Source of the DNA: a virus
DNA: 29,326 nucleotides
Direction: 5' to 3' (one strand)
Virus record (IMG/VR): IMGVR_UViG_3300028920_002952
Coordinates: 1-29,326 of that record
Shown here: positions 1 to 7,994 of the stretch, in pieces
How positions within the stretch are numbered: the stretch's first letter is position 1
Layout: the number at the start of each line of letters is the position of its first letter
Translations under genes and position numbers: made by a program
The notes under the pieces: model-generated
Databases searched by the model: none
Seen by the model: only the letters and a program-made list of their open reading frames with translations
Told to the model about the DNA's origin: nothing

Positions 1-1035
1 TATGGTAGGCTGAAAGCGTTTGCTTGCTGTTGCATTGACTCGGACTTTTGGATTGTCTTTGCATATGTCACATGGAACCCACTTTGTATGATCTTCAAAG
101 TATACTTGCTGTCCGGGGTTTTCAAACAAACGCTTTTTCTTTTCCCGAGCTTTGCGAAATGTAGATTCGCAAGTACCATGTTGATTGTTTTCGCAATCAA
201 GAACTGGATAGATGTTATCACCGGACTGCCATGAATCTGTTGCGCCTGTAATGCGTTTCCATAGACGTTCTCGCTGCAACGTTTCTGACAATTCAAGGTT
301 GATCTTTAGCACCTTTTTGTCTTGGTACATGACGGCATTGTAGCCCATCTCCTCAAGGAGATAACTCTTGCCTGACTTTTCAATGCCGGTAACAGCGACC
401 AACCATGAACGCCTCAAATCTCCTATGATATACTTTAGCGCCCGTTGATTGTCTACAAACTTGTAGACCACATCCTCTTCGTTGTATGCCTTGTCTTGAT
501 TCTGTAAGACATCGTCTCTTGTAAGTGGCAGAAAAACACCAAGATTCTCATCGGTATCATCGATGCTGACACGTTGATACTTTGATAAGATTTCCTCTGC
601 TTCTTCTGTTTGCCCACGTTCGATCTTGCTGTTAACCTTGTCCGTGATATACATCATTTCACGTTCACGGATAAAGTTCACCAACAGTTCGTCACGAACG
701 TATGAGGGGTCAAGGGCATCCTCTTGTTCATCAGCATAACTATCAGCTAATGTAGCAAGATAAGCCTCAACGATCTCCCTTTGATTTGGACTTAGATTCT
801 TTTTGCGGTTCTTGTAAATGTTCTCGATGGTGAATTTGGGCGCTTTGTTATGCTTGGCAAAGTACCGTATAACCCATCGAAAGATAAGCTTAAAGTCTTT
901 GGTGAAATGACCAGTTCTAAGCTCGCCAGATTTGTAACGGTAATACATGCTCGCGCACACATCACTGTCCATGACTGCATGGCCGAGAATAGTAATTTCA
1001 TTTTCAAGTTCAACTCGCTCTGTATTGATGATCAT
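1..1035 (-). CDS. DnaB-family (SF4) replicative helicase, C-terminus cut by window edge
   Basis: The frame is open from the ATG at 1035 to base 1 with no stop, giving 345 residues of an incomplete protein. A Walker A-like GIEKSGKS lies at about 217-224, followed by NLELSETLQRERLWKRITG, the arrangement DnaB-type RecA folds show after the P-loop (typically LEMS...R). Residues 1-110 are helical and fit a DnaB N-terminal domain. Expected role: unwinding the replication fork and working with the primase at 2549-3478. Between the P-loop region and the missing Walker B lies an insertion with C281, C289, C322 and C325 (CDIC), which looks like a zinc site. The start is set by an ATGA overlap with the stop of the upstream gene, implying translational coupling. 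Helicase motifs 2-4 lie outside the window, so a related RecA-fold ATPase cannot be fully excluded. Confidence 0.8.
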   Translation of the reverse strand, partial: MIINTERVELENEITILGHAVMDSDVCASMYYRYKSGELRTGHFTKDFKLIFRWVIRYFAKHNKAPKFTIENIYKNRKKNLSPNQREIVEAYLATLADSYADEQEDALDPSYVRDELLVNFIREREMMYITDKVNSKIERGQTEEAEEILSKYQRVSIDDTDENLGVFLPLTRDDVLQNQDKAYNEEDVVYKFVDNQRALKYIIGDLRRSWLVAVTGIEKSGKSYLLEEMGYNAVMYQDKKVLKINLELSETLQRERLWKRITGATDSWQSGDNIYPVLDCENNQHGTCESTFRKAREKKKRLFENPGQQVYFEDHTKWVPCDICKDNPKVRVNATASKRFQPTI

Positions 1036-2030
1036 TGAAGTAACTTATCCCTATCTGTTATAAGCGCATCTCGGCGATACATGAAATGCTTGTCATAACT
1101 GACGAGATATTCCTCCAATGTTTCACTCCAAAATATGTCAGTCGTTATGTGGAACAAACGCTTCAAATATATTTTGTGATATTTGTTCAAGCCTTCGTCA
1201 ATTCTATCGAGGAGCCAACCCCATTCTATATTGTTCAACTTGCCAAAGTTGAATAGTTGTTTTGAGAATTTCACCGCGACCTCCAAGCCACGTTCATTAA
1301 GTTTCTTCCGTTGGTGACGTTCTAACATTGGCACCACAAGTTCAGTTATCTCAGGATGTTCATCCTTGTGTCCTACCCTTACAAAGTAATGCCGTTCAAA
1401 GTAGTCTGAGCCTTTAAGACATTCAGCCAACCACGATTCGGGATATTCAACGTCATGTCTACGTTGAATCTGTCGCATCTTTGGATAGTTGCGTATGGTT
1501 CTTAGTTCTGTTGGGAGATATCTTATGAATTCTGAAAGCGGAATACGTTCTTTCCTACGAATAAAGTAACCGGCAAATGCAAAGCTTGGATCAAGGCAAT
1601 ACCGGTGAAACAGTTCAATGGCACTTATGATCTGTCGCTGCTCGTTGTGCTTGGTAGCTGTAAGCAGTCCGGAAACAATGCGCATTGTAGTTTTGGTTTT
1701 GGTCTGACGGTGGGTGCGGAGTGGATATCCAAGTGTGTTCCAGTACTCGAATATGATTTTGATTTTGGGGTTTGGGAAGTACAACCGTTCATCGCTGATA
1801 GGTTGTGCAGTTTGAGCTTGCAAAAGTTCTTGGTGAACTACTGATCTGCGCTTCTTCGTGGGTTTGTTTTGAGAGGATGTAAGTGTGCTGGCACTAACAC
1901 AAACCCTTCTGGATATCTTACCGGAACCATACTTCTTCCCCTTGACTGCAAAGACGTTCTTCCGGCCATGTTTGCTGTGGATAAAACAGGGACGTAATGC
2001 TTTTAGCTCTTCTCTGCCATTCACGTTCAT
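1032..2030 (-). CDS. Unrecognised protein, possible replication initiator or helicase loader
   Basis: A 332-residue basic protein. The start is supported by GGAG nine bases before the ATG, and its stop overlaps the helicase start (ATGA). Residues 1-75 are basic and low in structure (GRKNVFAVKGKKYGSGK, PTKKRRS). From about residue 88, KIIFEYWNTLGYPLRTHR followed by helices resembles the 'EYWN ... AI..Y' pattern seen in phage replisome organisers and DnaD-like proteins, but I cannot assign a family. Its position directly before a DnaB-type helicase and after a dyad-rich gap suggests origin binding or helicase loading; this is inference from context. No enzymatic motif is visible. Confidence 0.6.
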   Translation of the reverse strand: MNVNGREELKALRPCFIHSKHGRKNVFAVKGKKYGSGKISRRVCVSASTLTSSQNKPTKKRRSVVHQELLQAQTAQPISDERLYFPNPKIKIIFEYWNTLGYPLRTHRQTKTKTTMRIVSGLLTATKHNEQRQIISAIELFHRYCLDPSFAFAGYFIRRKERIPLSEFIRYLPTELRTIRNYPKMRQIQRRHDVEYPESWLAECLKGSDYFERHYFVRVGHKDEHPEITELVVPMLERHQRKKLNERGLEVAVKFSKQLFNFGKLNNIEWGWLLDRIDEGLNKYHKIYLKRLFHITTDIFWSETLEEYLVSYDKHFMYRRDALITDRDKLLQ

Positions 2031-2548
2031 TTCGGATGTCTCCTATGTGCGCCCACACACGTAGCGGTAGAACTTGTCTTGATATAACTATAGGATACGT
2101 AGTATACTTACTTCGTAAGTAACTACTTATGCGTTTTGCCCTGCAAAACTTTGGGGGGCGGGGATAAGGAGGGGTTTGGTTTACTAAACACTCCATTACT
2201 TCCTGCAAGTTTTGCGTATGTTTTATCTCTGAGCTTAACATGGGGTTCCGCCCGTCCTATTTCCTCGATAGTTTCAAAATGCCATAAAAAAAAGCTTGTA
2301 AACTTTGGCAAAACCGTTTGGCCCTTTATTCCTGTGTCCCACCTAACAAAATCCCACGACACAAGACCTCAAACGGTTTTACCAAAATCGACAAGCTTTG
2401 GTTTTGTCAGGTGGAGTTGTTGGATTGCTGTGGGATATGTTGGTACTTGTTATGCAAGCAGGGCAACCGACATAACGCCAATTTCTAACACAAATCTAAC
2501 ATGAATTGCAAGTGATTTTTTTGTGCAATAATAGCAAGTAATTGCACA
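2031..2548. other. Intergenic gap with nested and crossing dyads, candidate origin or structured RNA
   Basis: No convincing gene lies here. Several inverted repeats do: ACTTAC/GTAAGT (2106-2120), GTTTTGC/GCAAAAC (2133-2149), and GCAAAACTT (2143-2151), which can instead pair with AAGTTTTGC (2207-2215). A 30-base dyad has arms at 2291-2320 and 2370-2399 with 26 of 30 positions matching. Its 49-base loop holds TGTGTC/GACACA (2333-2338, 2358-2363). A second dyad, 2339-2351 with 2402-2414 (12 of 13), crosses the first. A G-rich run (G6 C G4, then G4) lies at 2153-2175. The gap sits between the primase and the putative initiator, so a replication origin or a regulatory leader for the 1032-2030 transcript are both plausible. 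Confidence 0.5.
2291..2399. repeat. 30-bp imperfect inverted repeat, 49-base loop
   Basis: Arms 2291-2320 and 2370-2399 match at 26 of 30 positions. Read as minus-strand RNA, two of the four mismatches become G-U pairs, so a structure in the transcript leading into the 1032-2030 gene is possible. The arms carry AAAGCTTGT and AAAACCGTTTG blocks. Confidence 0.75.
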
Positions 2549-3478
2549 TCACTCGCGTAAACCGAGGTGGCGCATAAGCACTTCTGCATCGGCATTTGCG
2601 AGCTCGCCGGGATCAGATTTCATTTCCGGTACAGTGACAATTTCTACTCGCTTAACCAGAGGGGCAACATCTTCAGCAACCTTTTTCCTGTTGATCTTAC
2701 CTGCTCTGTCGTTATCAAACAGGATGTAAAGCTTTTTTAGTTTAAGCTTATTGAGTTCAATGTACTGTTCTCCACTTAGCTTTGTACCCAAACTGGAAAT
2801 GGCATTGTCGCCCAGACGCCATACATCAAACACACCTTCCACCAGTACAGCTTCACGTTTTGGGGAGATATTGTCAACGTTATAGATTAGCTGTTTGGCC
2901 TTTATCAGTGCATCCTTGGGCATTGCATGCAAGTACGGTGGTTCGCCATAACCTGTAACGTCACGAGTGGTAAATGACCTTAGAACTCCCCCAACATAGA
3001 TCGGAATAAAGATACGAAAGGCATAATTGCCGCTGTTATATATCGCTCTGAGCTTGTATTTTCTTGCCAACTGAAACGGTTTAAAGTTCCGCATTTTCAA
3101 ATACTCTCGGTGCAATCTTGGAAAATGCTTCGTTGCTTCTTTAGGCACCTTGACCAAATTATGTTGCCATAACTCTCGATCTTGGATGCGGAGTCTATCA
3201 GTGCTGGTTTGTATTGTACGCCCATCGGATTCGACGGACATTGCAATTCGTCTTGCCTCAGATGGTGTAGCCTCCTCAACCAAACGTTGCACCAGTTTGA
3301 CAAAGTTTTTGCCGCCACACTTCCAGCAATGAACACGCAAATCTTTAGGGCGGATGCCACAATGATTGCTTCTATCATCGCAGAATGGACACTGAATATT
3401 AACCCATCCTTGGGAAACGTTCTTGCCACGATCCCAATACTTGATATCATATTCGTCGAAGAATTCAGTTAGTTCCAT
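2549..3478 (-). CDS. DnaG-type primase (CHC2 zinc finger plus TOPRIM)
   Basis: A 309-residue primase that would lay RNA primers for lagging-strand synthesis. The N-terminus has a zinc-binding domain: CPFC at 30-33, H39/C40, and HCWKCG with C51 and C54. The TOPRIM core follows: VLVEGVFDVWRLG at about 212-224 with the catalytic glutamate, SSLGTKLS, then LYILFDNDRAG with the DxD-like acidic pair. It is shorter than chromosomal DnaG (about 600 residues) and lacks an obvious C-terminal helicase-binding domain, as in many phage primases. The ATG overlaps the end of the SF2 helicase gene by 14 bases. After its stop comes the dyad-rich gap rather than a U-tract terminator. Confidence 0.93.
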   Translation of the reverse strand: MELTEFFDEYDIKYWDRGKNVSQGWVNIQCPFCDDRSNHCGIRPKDLRVHCWKCGGKNFVKLVQRLVEEATPSEARRIAMSVESDGRTIQTSTDRLRIQDRELWQHNLVKVPKEATKHFPRLHREYLKMRNFKPFQLARKYKLRAIYNSGNYAFRIFIPIYVGGVLRSFTTRDVTGYGEPPYLHAMPKDALIKAKQLIYNVDNISPKREAVLVEGVFDVWRLGDNAISSLGTKLSGEQYIELNKLKLKKLYILFDNDRAGKINRKKVAEDVAPLVKRVEIVTVPEMKSDPGELANADAEVLMRHLGLRE

Positions 3479-4883
3479 TGTTTAACCAACCCTGTTCGAT
3501 ATAGATTTGAATGCGTCTAATTGCATGTTCTGCCAAGAATTTGTAAGGGTCGAGAAAGTCAGTTAGCTTGATAGTTGTCTTGCCCTTCGCAGTTCTAAGT
3601 CCACGACCCATAGCTTGCAAGATAATCTTTTCCTCCTTCATGCCATGCGCATTTATGATATGGTTCAACGCTGGTATGTTAGTTCCCTCTCGCCAAACTC
3701 TTGAACATATGGCACACTTTAACCTTTTGCGTTTTAGCAGGGTCTTAACCCTTTCACGCTCCTCTTTGTCGGTGTGACCATATACAAATGGTACATCTTT
3801 ACCTTGTCGGGCAAACAAGCGTTGTAGTATTTTACCATGCTCTGTCTTCTCGATGATGATCAAAACTACCTTCCTACGTTTGATGTCTTTCATCGCAATA
3901 TCGACTATTAAACTATTACGGGCATGATTTTCAACAATCCCTTGCTGGTAGTACTTCTTATATATCTTACCACACTCTGTAGCAATGTGTGAATCGTACT
4001 TTACAGGAACCAAATTGATTACAGGTTTGGCGTTGATACCTTGTTTGATTGCGTCGTCCATTTTCAATTCGTTGAGTACAGGCCCAAAGAAACCTTCGTT
4101 GATTAAGACTTGTTTTCTTTTGTTGGGCATCGTAGCTGTCAGACCGTAACGCCTTGGTGAAAGATTACATTCCATCACCTTTGCGTAAGCTGATGTTTTG
4201 GAATTGACATGGTGAACTTCATCGACAATGGTAATGTCAAAGAAGTCAGAATACACATTGGGATCAATCTTGGAGAATGACTGTATCGTAGCAACCACAA
4301 TGGGAGCACGTTTACGCTTGATTTGACCCCAATTAGCCTTATTCCCACCACCTATAACAAACACATTGCGTCGTGGTAGGAATTCATGTATAGACTCGAC
4401 TGTTTGTGTAACCAAGTCTTTAGTGTGGCACAGGAACAGTATGCGGCGTTTTCTAAACATGGAGAAAATGCCATTGGCAATAACAGTTTTGCCACTGCCT
4501 GTCGTTGCTACTATGTTCCCTCTTTGTATTCTTGCCACCTTGCGCAAGAACCGTGTTTGATCCTTGCGAAACTTAATGCCTTTTAGTTTCGGCCTTTGGT
4601 TAATGTTGATATGTTCAATGTTTTCATGGCCGACAAACTGCACAAGCAAATTGTTATCTTGGCAATACTTGCGCACTCTTGGAAGGAGACCTGTTAGGAA
4701 TGCACCGGTTGTACCGTGTCTTCCTGTGATCAAATGTGCTTTTTTGGTTACTTGACTTGTACCGTATCTTGATCGCTTGAAATGTGTATCTTCATAAGCA
4801 AGACAAGGGAGAATTAACTCCCTTGCTTCCTTATCTGCTCTACAGTGAACGGGATCAAGTATTAGGATAGTTGGTGTAGCCAC
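3465..4883 (-). CDS. Superfamily 2 DNA/RNA helicase (UvsW/XPB-like)
   Basis: A 472-residue SF2 ATPase. Visible motifs: FRKDQ at about 105-109, Walker A TTGSGKT (127-133), motif II DEVHH (221-225), motif III TAT (249-251), LIIIEKTEHG (motif IV region), and motif VI QAMGRGLR (423-430). The order and spacing match phage recombination or repair helicases of the UvsW and ComF/XPB type. Residues 1-100 form an N-terminal domain I do not recognise. Likely roles are branch migration, D-loop or R-loop unwinding, or origin remodelling. Its start overlaps the 4862-5212 gene by 22 bases and its end overlaps the primase gene by 14, so all three are tightly coupled. Confidence 0.92.
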   Translation of the reverse strand: MATPTILILDPVHCRADKEARELILPCLAYEDTHFKRSRYGTSQVTKKAHLITGRHGTTGAFLTGLLPRVRKYCQDNNLLVQFVGHENIEHININQRPKLKGIKFRKDQTRFLRKVARIQRGNIVATTGSGKTVIANGIFSMFRKRRILFLCHTKDLVTQTVESIHEFLPRRNVFVIGGGNKANWGQIKRKRAPIVVATIQSFSKIDPNVYSDFFDITIVDEVHHVNSKTSAYAKVMECNLSPRRYGLTATMPNKRKQVLINEGFFGPVLNELKMDDAIKQGINAKPVINLVPVKYDSHIATECGKIYKKYYQQGIVENHARNSLIVDIAMKDIKRRKVVLIIIEKTEHGKILQRLFARQGKDVPFVYGHTDKEERERVKTLLKRKRLKCAICSRVWREGTNIPALNHIINAHGMKEEKIILQAMGRGLRTAKGKTTIKLTDFLDPYKFLAEHAIRRIQIYIEQGWLNNGTN

Positions 4884-5212
4884 CTTTTTATTTCCTCCAA
4901 CACGTACTTGGTAATGAACTTGCTATTGAGTAATTTGTTTAACCCGATACGCACACTGCGCTCTGTCAGCTTACCTGTTTTGGTTGAACATTCGTGCAAC
5001 GTTTCAAAGCTTGGGTTAACTATGATATCAATAACGGCCCGAGCTTCATTAGACAATTGTTCGTATGCATCTTTGCGTAATAGTATACGTTCCGGGTCAT
5101 CCATATACTTGGGTAGCTGCCATTCATTGTCGGGGTCATCCATGTGCAAGAAAGCAGCACCAGTATAGATTTGCCATGCTCGGTAATAGTCTTCCTCTGT
5201 TACCTTTGGCAT
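4862..5212 (-). CDS. Small helical protein of unknown function in the replication operon
   Basis: 116 residues, mostly predicted helices; not recognised. Residues 52-115 (LSNEARAVIDIIVNPSFET ... LTERSVRIGLNKLLNSKF) read like a winged-helix or helix-turn-helix domain, with the SVRIGLNKLL segment a possible recognition helix. The ATG overlaps the preceding stop by one base (TAATG). Its Shine-Dalgarno GGAGG lies inside the last KIKRRR codons of the upstream gene. Its own end overlaps the SF2 helicase start by 22 bases, so it is probably made in step with the helicase and may be an accessory factor for it. Confidence 0.75.
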   Translation of the reverse strand: MPKVTEEDYYRAWQIYTGAAFLHMDDPDNEWQLPKYMDDPERILLRKDAYEQLSNEARAVIDIIVNPSFETLHECSTKTGKLTERSVRIGLNKLLNSKFITKYVLEEIKRWLHQLS

Positions 5213-5829
5213 TACCGCCTCCGCTTGATTTTGCGTTTAGCTTGCTCCGGTTTGTATTGACATATCCGACAATAGTTTTCACGCATACCATCCATGCCAC
5301 ATTGGGGGCAAAGGGTGTATTGCAAGCCATTATCTCCGGTTGCTGGCTTGCTCCTACGCTTGATTGTACGTTTTTTCTTGTTGGTGCCAGTGCTTTCACG
5401 CCTTTTGATTTTGCGTTTACTGGTGGGTCCCTGCTGCTCCTTATTTCTCCGTTTGATCTTGCGTAACGGTGGTACATCGGATTCCCCTTGCCCTTGCAGA
5501 TGACGAGGGGTTACAATAGGGACCATGTCTAACCAGTAGGCCTCGATAATAGGTCTAATCTCCTTATCAAATTGGCGGCATTTCTTGCACTTGCTATAAG
5601 AGTTGAATCCTTTGGGATTGCGTCGGCGGGATAAACATTGTTCAAATTTGAGGCGTTGATTGAATTGATCGCAATAGAAGTAATTAGCCTTGAAATACTT
5701 GCAAGCTTCGCTGTCAGAAGCACGACGCATTTTTTTAGCAACGCACTTCCTTTTGCCAAGTGTGCCTTTATCGCCCTTCGTGACAATAGGTGAGTTTGCG
5801 AACCAGTCGCATAAACCACATTTGATCAT
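5212..5829 (-). CDS. Cysteine-rich protein with repeated KIKRR motifs
   Basis: 205 residues, very basic. The N-terminal half has scattered cysteines (CGLC at 4-7, C29, C43, C53, C65, CKKC at 81-84) that could bind zinc. A C-terminal zinc ribbon is clear: CPQC (174-177) and CRIC (187-190). KIKRR occurs at 124-128, 140-144 and 200-204, with a TIKRR variant at 155-159, each set in a low-complexity basic linker. Codons differ between copies, so the peptide is what is conserved. Start: AAAGGAGATAAGG before the ATG. It follows a promoter-like sequence (5900-5928) and is the first gene of the replication operon. Nucleic-acid binding is likely; the exact role is unknown. Confidence 0.85.
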   Translation of the reverse strand: MIKCGLCDWFANSPIVTKGDKGTLGKRKCVAKKMRRASDSEACKYFKANYFYCDQFNQRLKFEQCLSRRRNPKGFNSYSKCKKCRQFDKEIRPIIEAYWLDMVPIVTPRHLQGQGESDVPPLRKIKRRNKEQQGPTSKRKIKRRESTGTNKKKRTIKRRSKPATGDNGLQYTLCPQCGMDGMRENYCRICQYKPEQAKRKIKRRR

Positions 5830-5899
5830 CCTTATCTCCTTTCATTGTGTTGATTGCCAAAACTGTTTCTATGTGTTTAATTTTGTTGTCAAAAGCTGC

Positions 5900-5928
5900 A
5901 CTATAACACAATTGAAAACAAAAGTAAA
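5900..5928 (-). promoter_or_regulatory. Sigma70-like promoter for the replication operon
   Basis: On the minus strand TTTACT (5928-5923), a 17-base spacer, then TATAGT (5905-5900): four and five of six consensus positions. It lies just after the terminator. The -35 is inside one arm of a 22-base dyad and the -10 is in the loop, so a dimeric repressor or activator could act here. Confidence 0.55.
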
Positions 5929-5933
5929 CACAT

Positions 5934-5961
5934 AAAAAATGGGGGATTGCTCCCCCATTTT
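5934..5961 (-). terminator. Rho-independent terminator after the 5983-7308 gene
   Basis: On the minus strand AAAATGGGGGA, a GCAA tetraloop, then TCCCCCATTTT, with the T-run extending to six Ts before ATG. The stem is 11 bp. It would stop the upstream operon before the replication genes. Confidence 0.8.
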
Positions 5962-5982
5962 AGGATATATGGTACTTTGTTT

Positions 5983-7308
5983 TTACGATTTAGGCCAAGC
6001 TTGCGCTACGTGGTAGTAATCCAGATCCGGTTTTTCACGTATAATCAATGTTATGTAAATACTTTTCTCGCGGTACTTGCGAAGCAAACCTTTGATTTTG
6101 GTTTTTGCCCTCGCTTCAGGTATGTCATACTTTTCAGAAACCTTTTTGGCAATATCGCCAAATGTGCCACCTTGCTCGATTAAAGCAGTAATGAAGGACC
6201 GGATGGTGTCTTTGCCAAACCCATACTTGTCAACGCTATCTCGCTTTTGAGTTTGCCGTTGTGCAATCTTGCTCTCTCTGGTGGAACGCCTTTTGATCTT
6301 CCTGCTTTTGGGTTTTTCTCTGCGTTTGATTTTTCTGCGTTTTGGTTGTCCGGTTTCGGGTAATGCCTTTCTTCTTTTGATTGATCGCTTTTGGGTTTTT
6401 ATCTCGGGAATCCATGCTTCGCCATTAAATACAAATGTCACATTGATCAGGGTAACTTTGTCACCCTTTTTTGCCGTAGGAGTCATGGCGTCCAGTACTT
6501 CTTTTATTTTCTCATCCGTGGACTTTTCCTTACGGCGATCTATTCCCGGATCAATGTCATTCTTAACGCCCATAGATTTACATGCTGCCTTGAAAGCTTG
6601 GTTGATTTTCTCGATGAAATCTTTGGGGCAAGGATCACCTTTGTTCTCCCACTTTACCTTGACATTCCCAAGGTATTTAATTGCCGTATCCACTACGTTT
6701 GGATCAACGTTATTAAATAACGTTTGCCCTGTTGGTGTGTGTACGATGTATACCTTTTGTTTTGGGCCTGTTTTGGCAACAAATGTTGGGAGTTCCGCCG
6801 GTTTTTTCTCGCCGTCCCCAGCCATAAACTCCTTGTAATTTTCTTCGGTCAGCGGAGCCTTCCCGCCGCCGCTCGGTCCGGGTTCGCGGGAAACTTCCGC
6901 ATCATCCGGGTTCGCGGGGTCATCTGAGACTTCCGCATCATCCGGGTTCGCGGGGTCATCTGATCCAGCCCGTTCATCCGTCGCTTTCTCAGGCGTCGCT
7001 TCGGGCGCATCCGCATCCGTGGTGTCTTTTGGATCGGGTTCGCCTTGAGCTTCTTCGGGTGGGGGCGCATCAGGGCGTTCCAGTTCGGCAAGTCTTGCCT
7101 TGTGATCGGCGTATTGCCTACACTTGGAACACGAGACATCAACCACGCCAAGGTCGTCAAATGGCAAAACGATCCGCTGTTTGTCACAACGGGCATAGTA
7201 CTGCCCAATGGCATCTGCGTTCCCGGGCCACATTTTCTCTCCCTGGATGGCGTAATGCACCAATGTCCCTGCTGCTGGTTTACCAAAAACCAATTTGTCC
7301 TCAGCCAT
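5983..7308 (-). CDS. KIKRR-repeat protein with acidic linker and C-terminal helical domain
   Basis: 441 residues; not recognised as a known family. The N-terminus has a CxxC (C60, C63) and perhaps C41. An acidic proline-rich linker (about 78-150) contains a 12-residue tandem repeat, SDDPANPDDAEV, at 116-127 and 128-139. A globular middle (about 175-300) follows, then SIKRR/KIKRR/KIKRR at 309-313, 326-330 and 337-341. The C-terminal domain (365-415, with TFGDIAKKVSEKY and ARAKTKIKGLL) looks like a helix-turn-helix. Start: AAAGGAGG before ATATTTATG. The linker DNA is much more GC-rich than the rest. Nucleic-acid binding is likely; it may be a transcription or replication factor. Confidence 0.8.
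   Translation of the reverse strand: MAEDKLVFGKPAAGTLVHYAIQGEKMWPGNADAIGQYYARCDKQRIVLPFDDLGVVDVSCSKCRQYADHKARLAELERPDAPPPEEAQGEPDPKDTTDADAPEATPEKATDERAGSDDPANPDDAEVSDDPANPDDAEVSREPGPSGGGKAPLTEENYKEFMAGDGEKKPAELPTFVAKTGPKQKVYIVHTPTGQTLFNNVDPNVVDTAIKYLGNVKVKWENKGDPCPKDFIEKINQAFKAACKSMGVKNDIDPGIDRRKEKSTDEKIKEVLDAMTPTAKKGDKVTLINVTFVFNGEAWIPEIKTQKRSIKRRKALPETGQPKRRKIKRREKPKSRKIKRRSTRESKIAQRQTQKRDSVDKYGFGKDTIRSFITALIEQGGTFGDIAKKVSEKYDIPEARAKTKIKGLLRKYREKSIYITLIIREKPDLDYYHVAQAWPKS
6893..6964. repeat. 36-bp tandem repeat, two copies, within the 5983-7308 gene
   Basis: Units 6893-6928 and 6929-6964 differ only at the last base. A partial third unit (CCGGGTTCGCGGG) lies just before. They encode the in-frame acidic repeat SDDPANPDDAEV, so copy-number change would lengthen the linker without frameshift. 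Confidence 0.85.
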
Positions 7309-7402
7309 AAATATCCTCCTTTGTTAAGTTGATACACCAACTAAACATACGATGATTCATATGCTTAGTTGGTGGGGGAACCGAAGTTCCCCCTGCCACC
7401 TA
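7309..7402 (-). promoter_or_regulatory. Intergenic hairpin cassette 2
   Basis: Hairpin 1 is at 7374-7393: GGGGGAAC, UUCG, GUUCCCCC on the minus strand. Hairpin 2 is at 7335-7374, with CACCAACTAA/TTAGTTGGTG outside and an inner stem containing a G-U pair. The leader ATCAACTTAACAAAGGAGG then reaches the 7308 start. Hairpin 2 starts where hairpin 1 ends, with no U-tract. Confidence 0.8.
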
Positions 7403-7927
7403 CTAAAATCGAGAATCGCGCAAATCAAAAACGCGGTCATCAGCAAACAGGAACTGCTCAGCCTTGTCAGCATTCTCAGGGGTATCTAACTCTTCAAGCA
7501 TTGCGTCTATTTGATGCAGCATATGAAGTCCGAGTGCTGCATGCCTATCAACAAGCTTGCCGCCGTGTTCCCTGAGCCATTCAATCGTAGCCCACTTAAA
7601 TTCATCCCATTCAGAATCATCTAACTGAGGTTTTGGACTGTTCTCGCTTATGTCCATGATCGGGTACAGACATAGAAACATACCGTTTAGGACAAGAGTG
7701 CAAAGATGCGCCGGTTCCTGAATGTACACGCCAGTCGCATGAATGAATTGGCGCTGAAAGTCTTTTTGCATCTTCGGTGGGTCGATCAACTTTGCATCGG
7801 AGATGAAAGTTGGGAGTTCCCAACAAGTGCTCAGCTTTGAACGCACCAATAGTGTCATGTTCTGGTGTGTGGTTAGGCCCACCATGACGATGTGTTGTCC
7901 GGTAGGCATCTCTGGTACTTGATCCAT
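7403..7927 (-). CDS. Unknown protein with faint Nudix-like features
   Basis: 174 residues from the ATG at 7927, chosen because AAAAGGAGAACTT precedes it and the cassette leader TGGCAATCACAC is just upstream; a 16-residue longer frame has no ribosome site. HIVMVGLTTHQNMTLLVRSKLSTCWELPTF resembles the opening strands of a Nudix hydrolase, and FQRQFIHATGVYI could align with the REUxEExGU helix. However, the catalytic glutamates and the leading glycine are absent, so if it is a Nudix fold it is probably inactive as a hydrolase. The C-terminal 70 residues are acidic and helical. Function unknown. Confidence 0.75.
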   Translation of the reverse strand: MDQVPEMPTGQHIVMVGLTTHQNMTLLVRSKLSTCWELPTFISDAKLIDPPKMQKDFQRQFIHATGVYIQEPAHLCTLVLNGMFLCLYPIMDISENSPKPQLDDSEWDEFKWATIEWLREHGGKLVDRHAALGLHMLHQIDAMLEELDTPENADKAEQFLFADDRVFDLRDSRF

Positions 7928-7994
7928 AAGTTCTCCTTTTCTAAGTGTGATTGCCAATACTACAGAGGTTGGCACCCATCTGGTTTAGGCGTAG
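7928..7994 (-). promoter_or_regulatory. Short leader cassette 3
   Basis: This holds the leader TGGCAATCACACTTAGAAAAGGAG and a small stem, TGCCAA/TTGGCA. The two large hairpins seen in other cassettes are missing, so this is a reduced form. Confidence 0.55.

Larger units (their letters stand above)
5830..5982 (-). promoter_or_regulatory. Intergenic cassette 1: terminator, promoter inside a dyad, leader
   Basis: In transcription order this holds a rho-independent terminator, a 22-base dyad (5871-5892 with 5912-5933, 20 of 22 matching) and the leader GGCAATCAAC ending at the 5829 start. It is the only intergenic cassette at 5.8-17 kb with a true U-tract, so it divides the minus strand into separate transcription units. 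Confidence 0.7.

Noticed and set aside
2153-2176. G-quadruplex at the G6-C-G4 run
   Set aside because: Only three long G-tracts are present; a fourth tract of three or more is missing.
1918-2362. Minus-strand frames overlapping the start of the 1032-2030 gene
   Set aside because: They overlap the supported gene or the dyad gap in other frames and have no convincing start.
2136-2504. Long plus-strand open frame in the 2.0-2.5 kb gap
   Set aside because: It runs through the dyads, has low-information sequence, and lies antisense to the operon; the dyads explain the region better.
2521-2547. Stem GTGCAAT/ATTGCAC after the primase stop as a terminator
   Set aside because: On the transcribed strand it is followed by A residues, not T, so it is not a standard rho-independent terminator.
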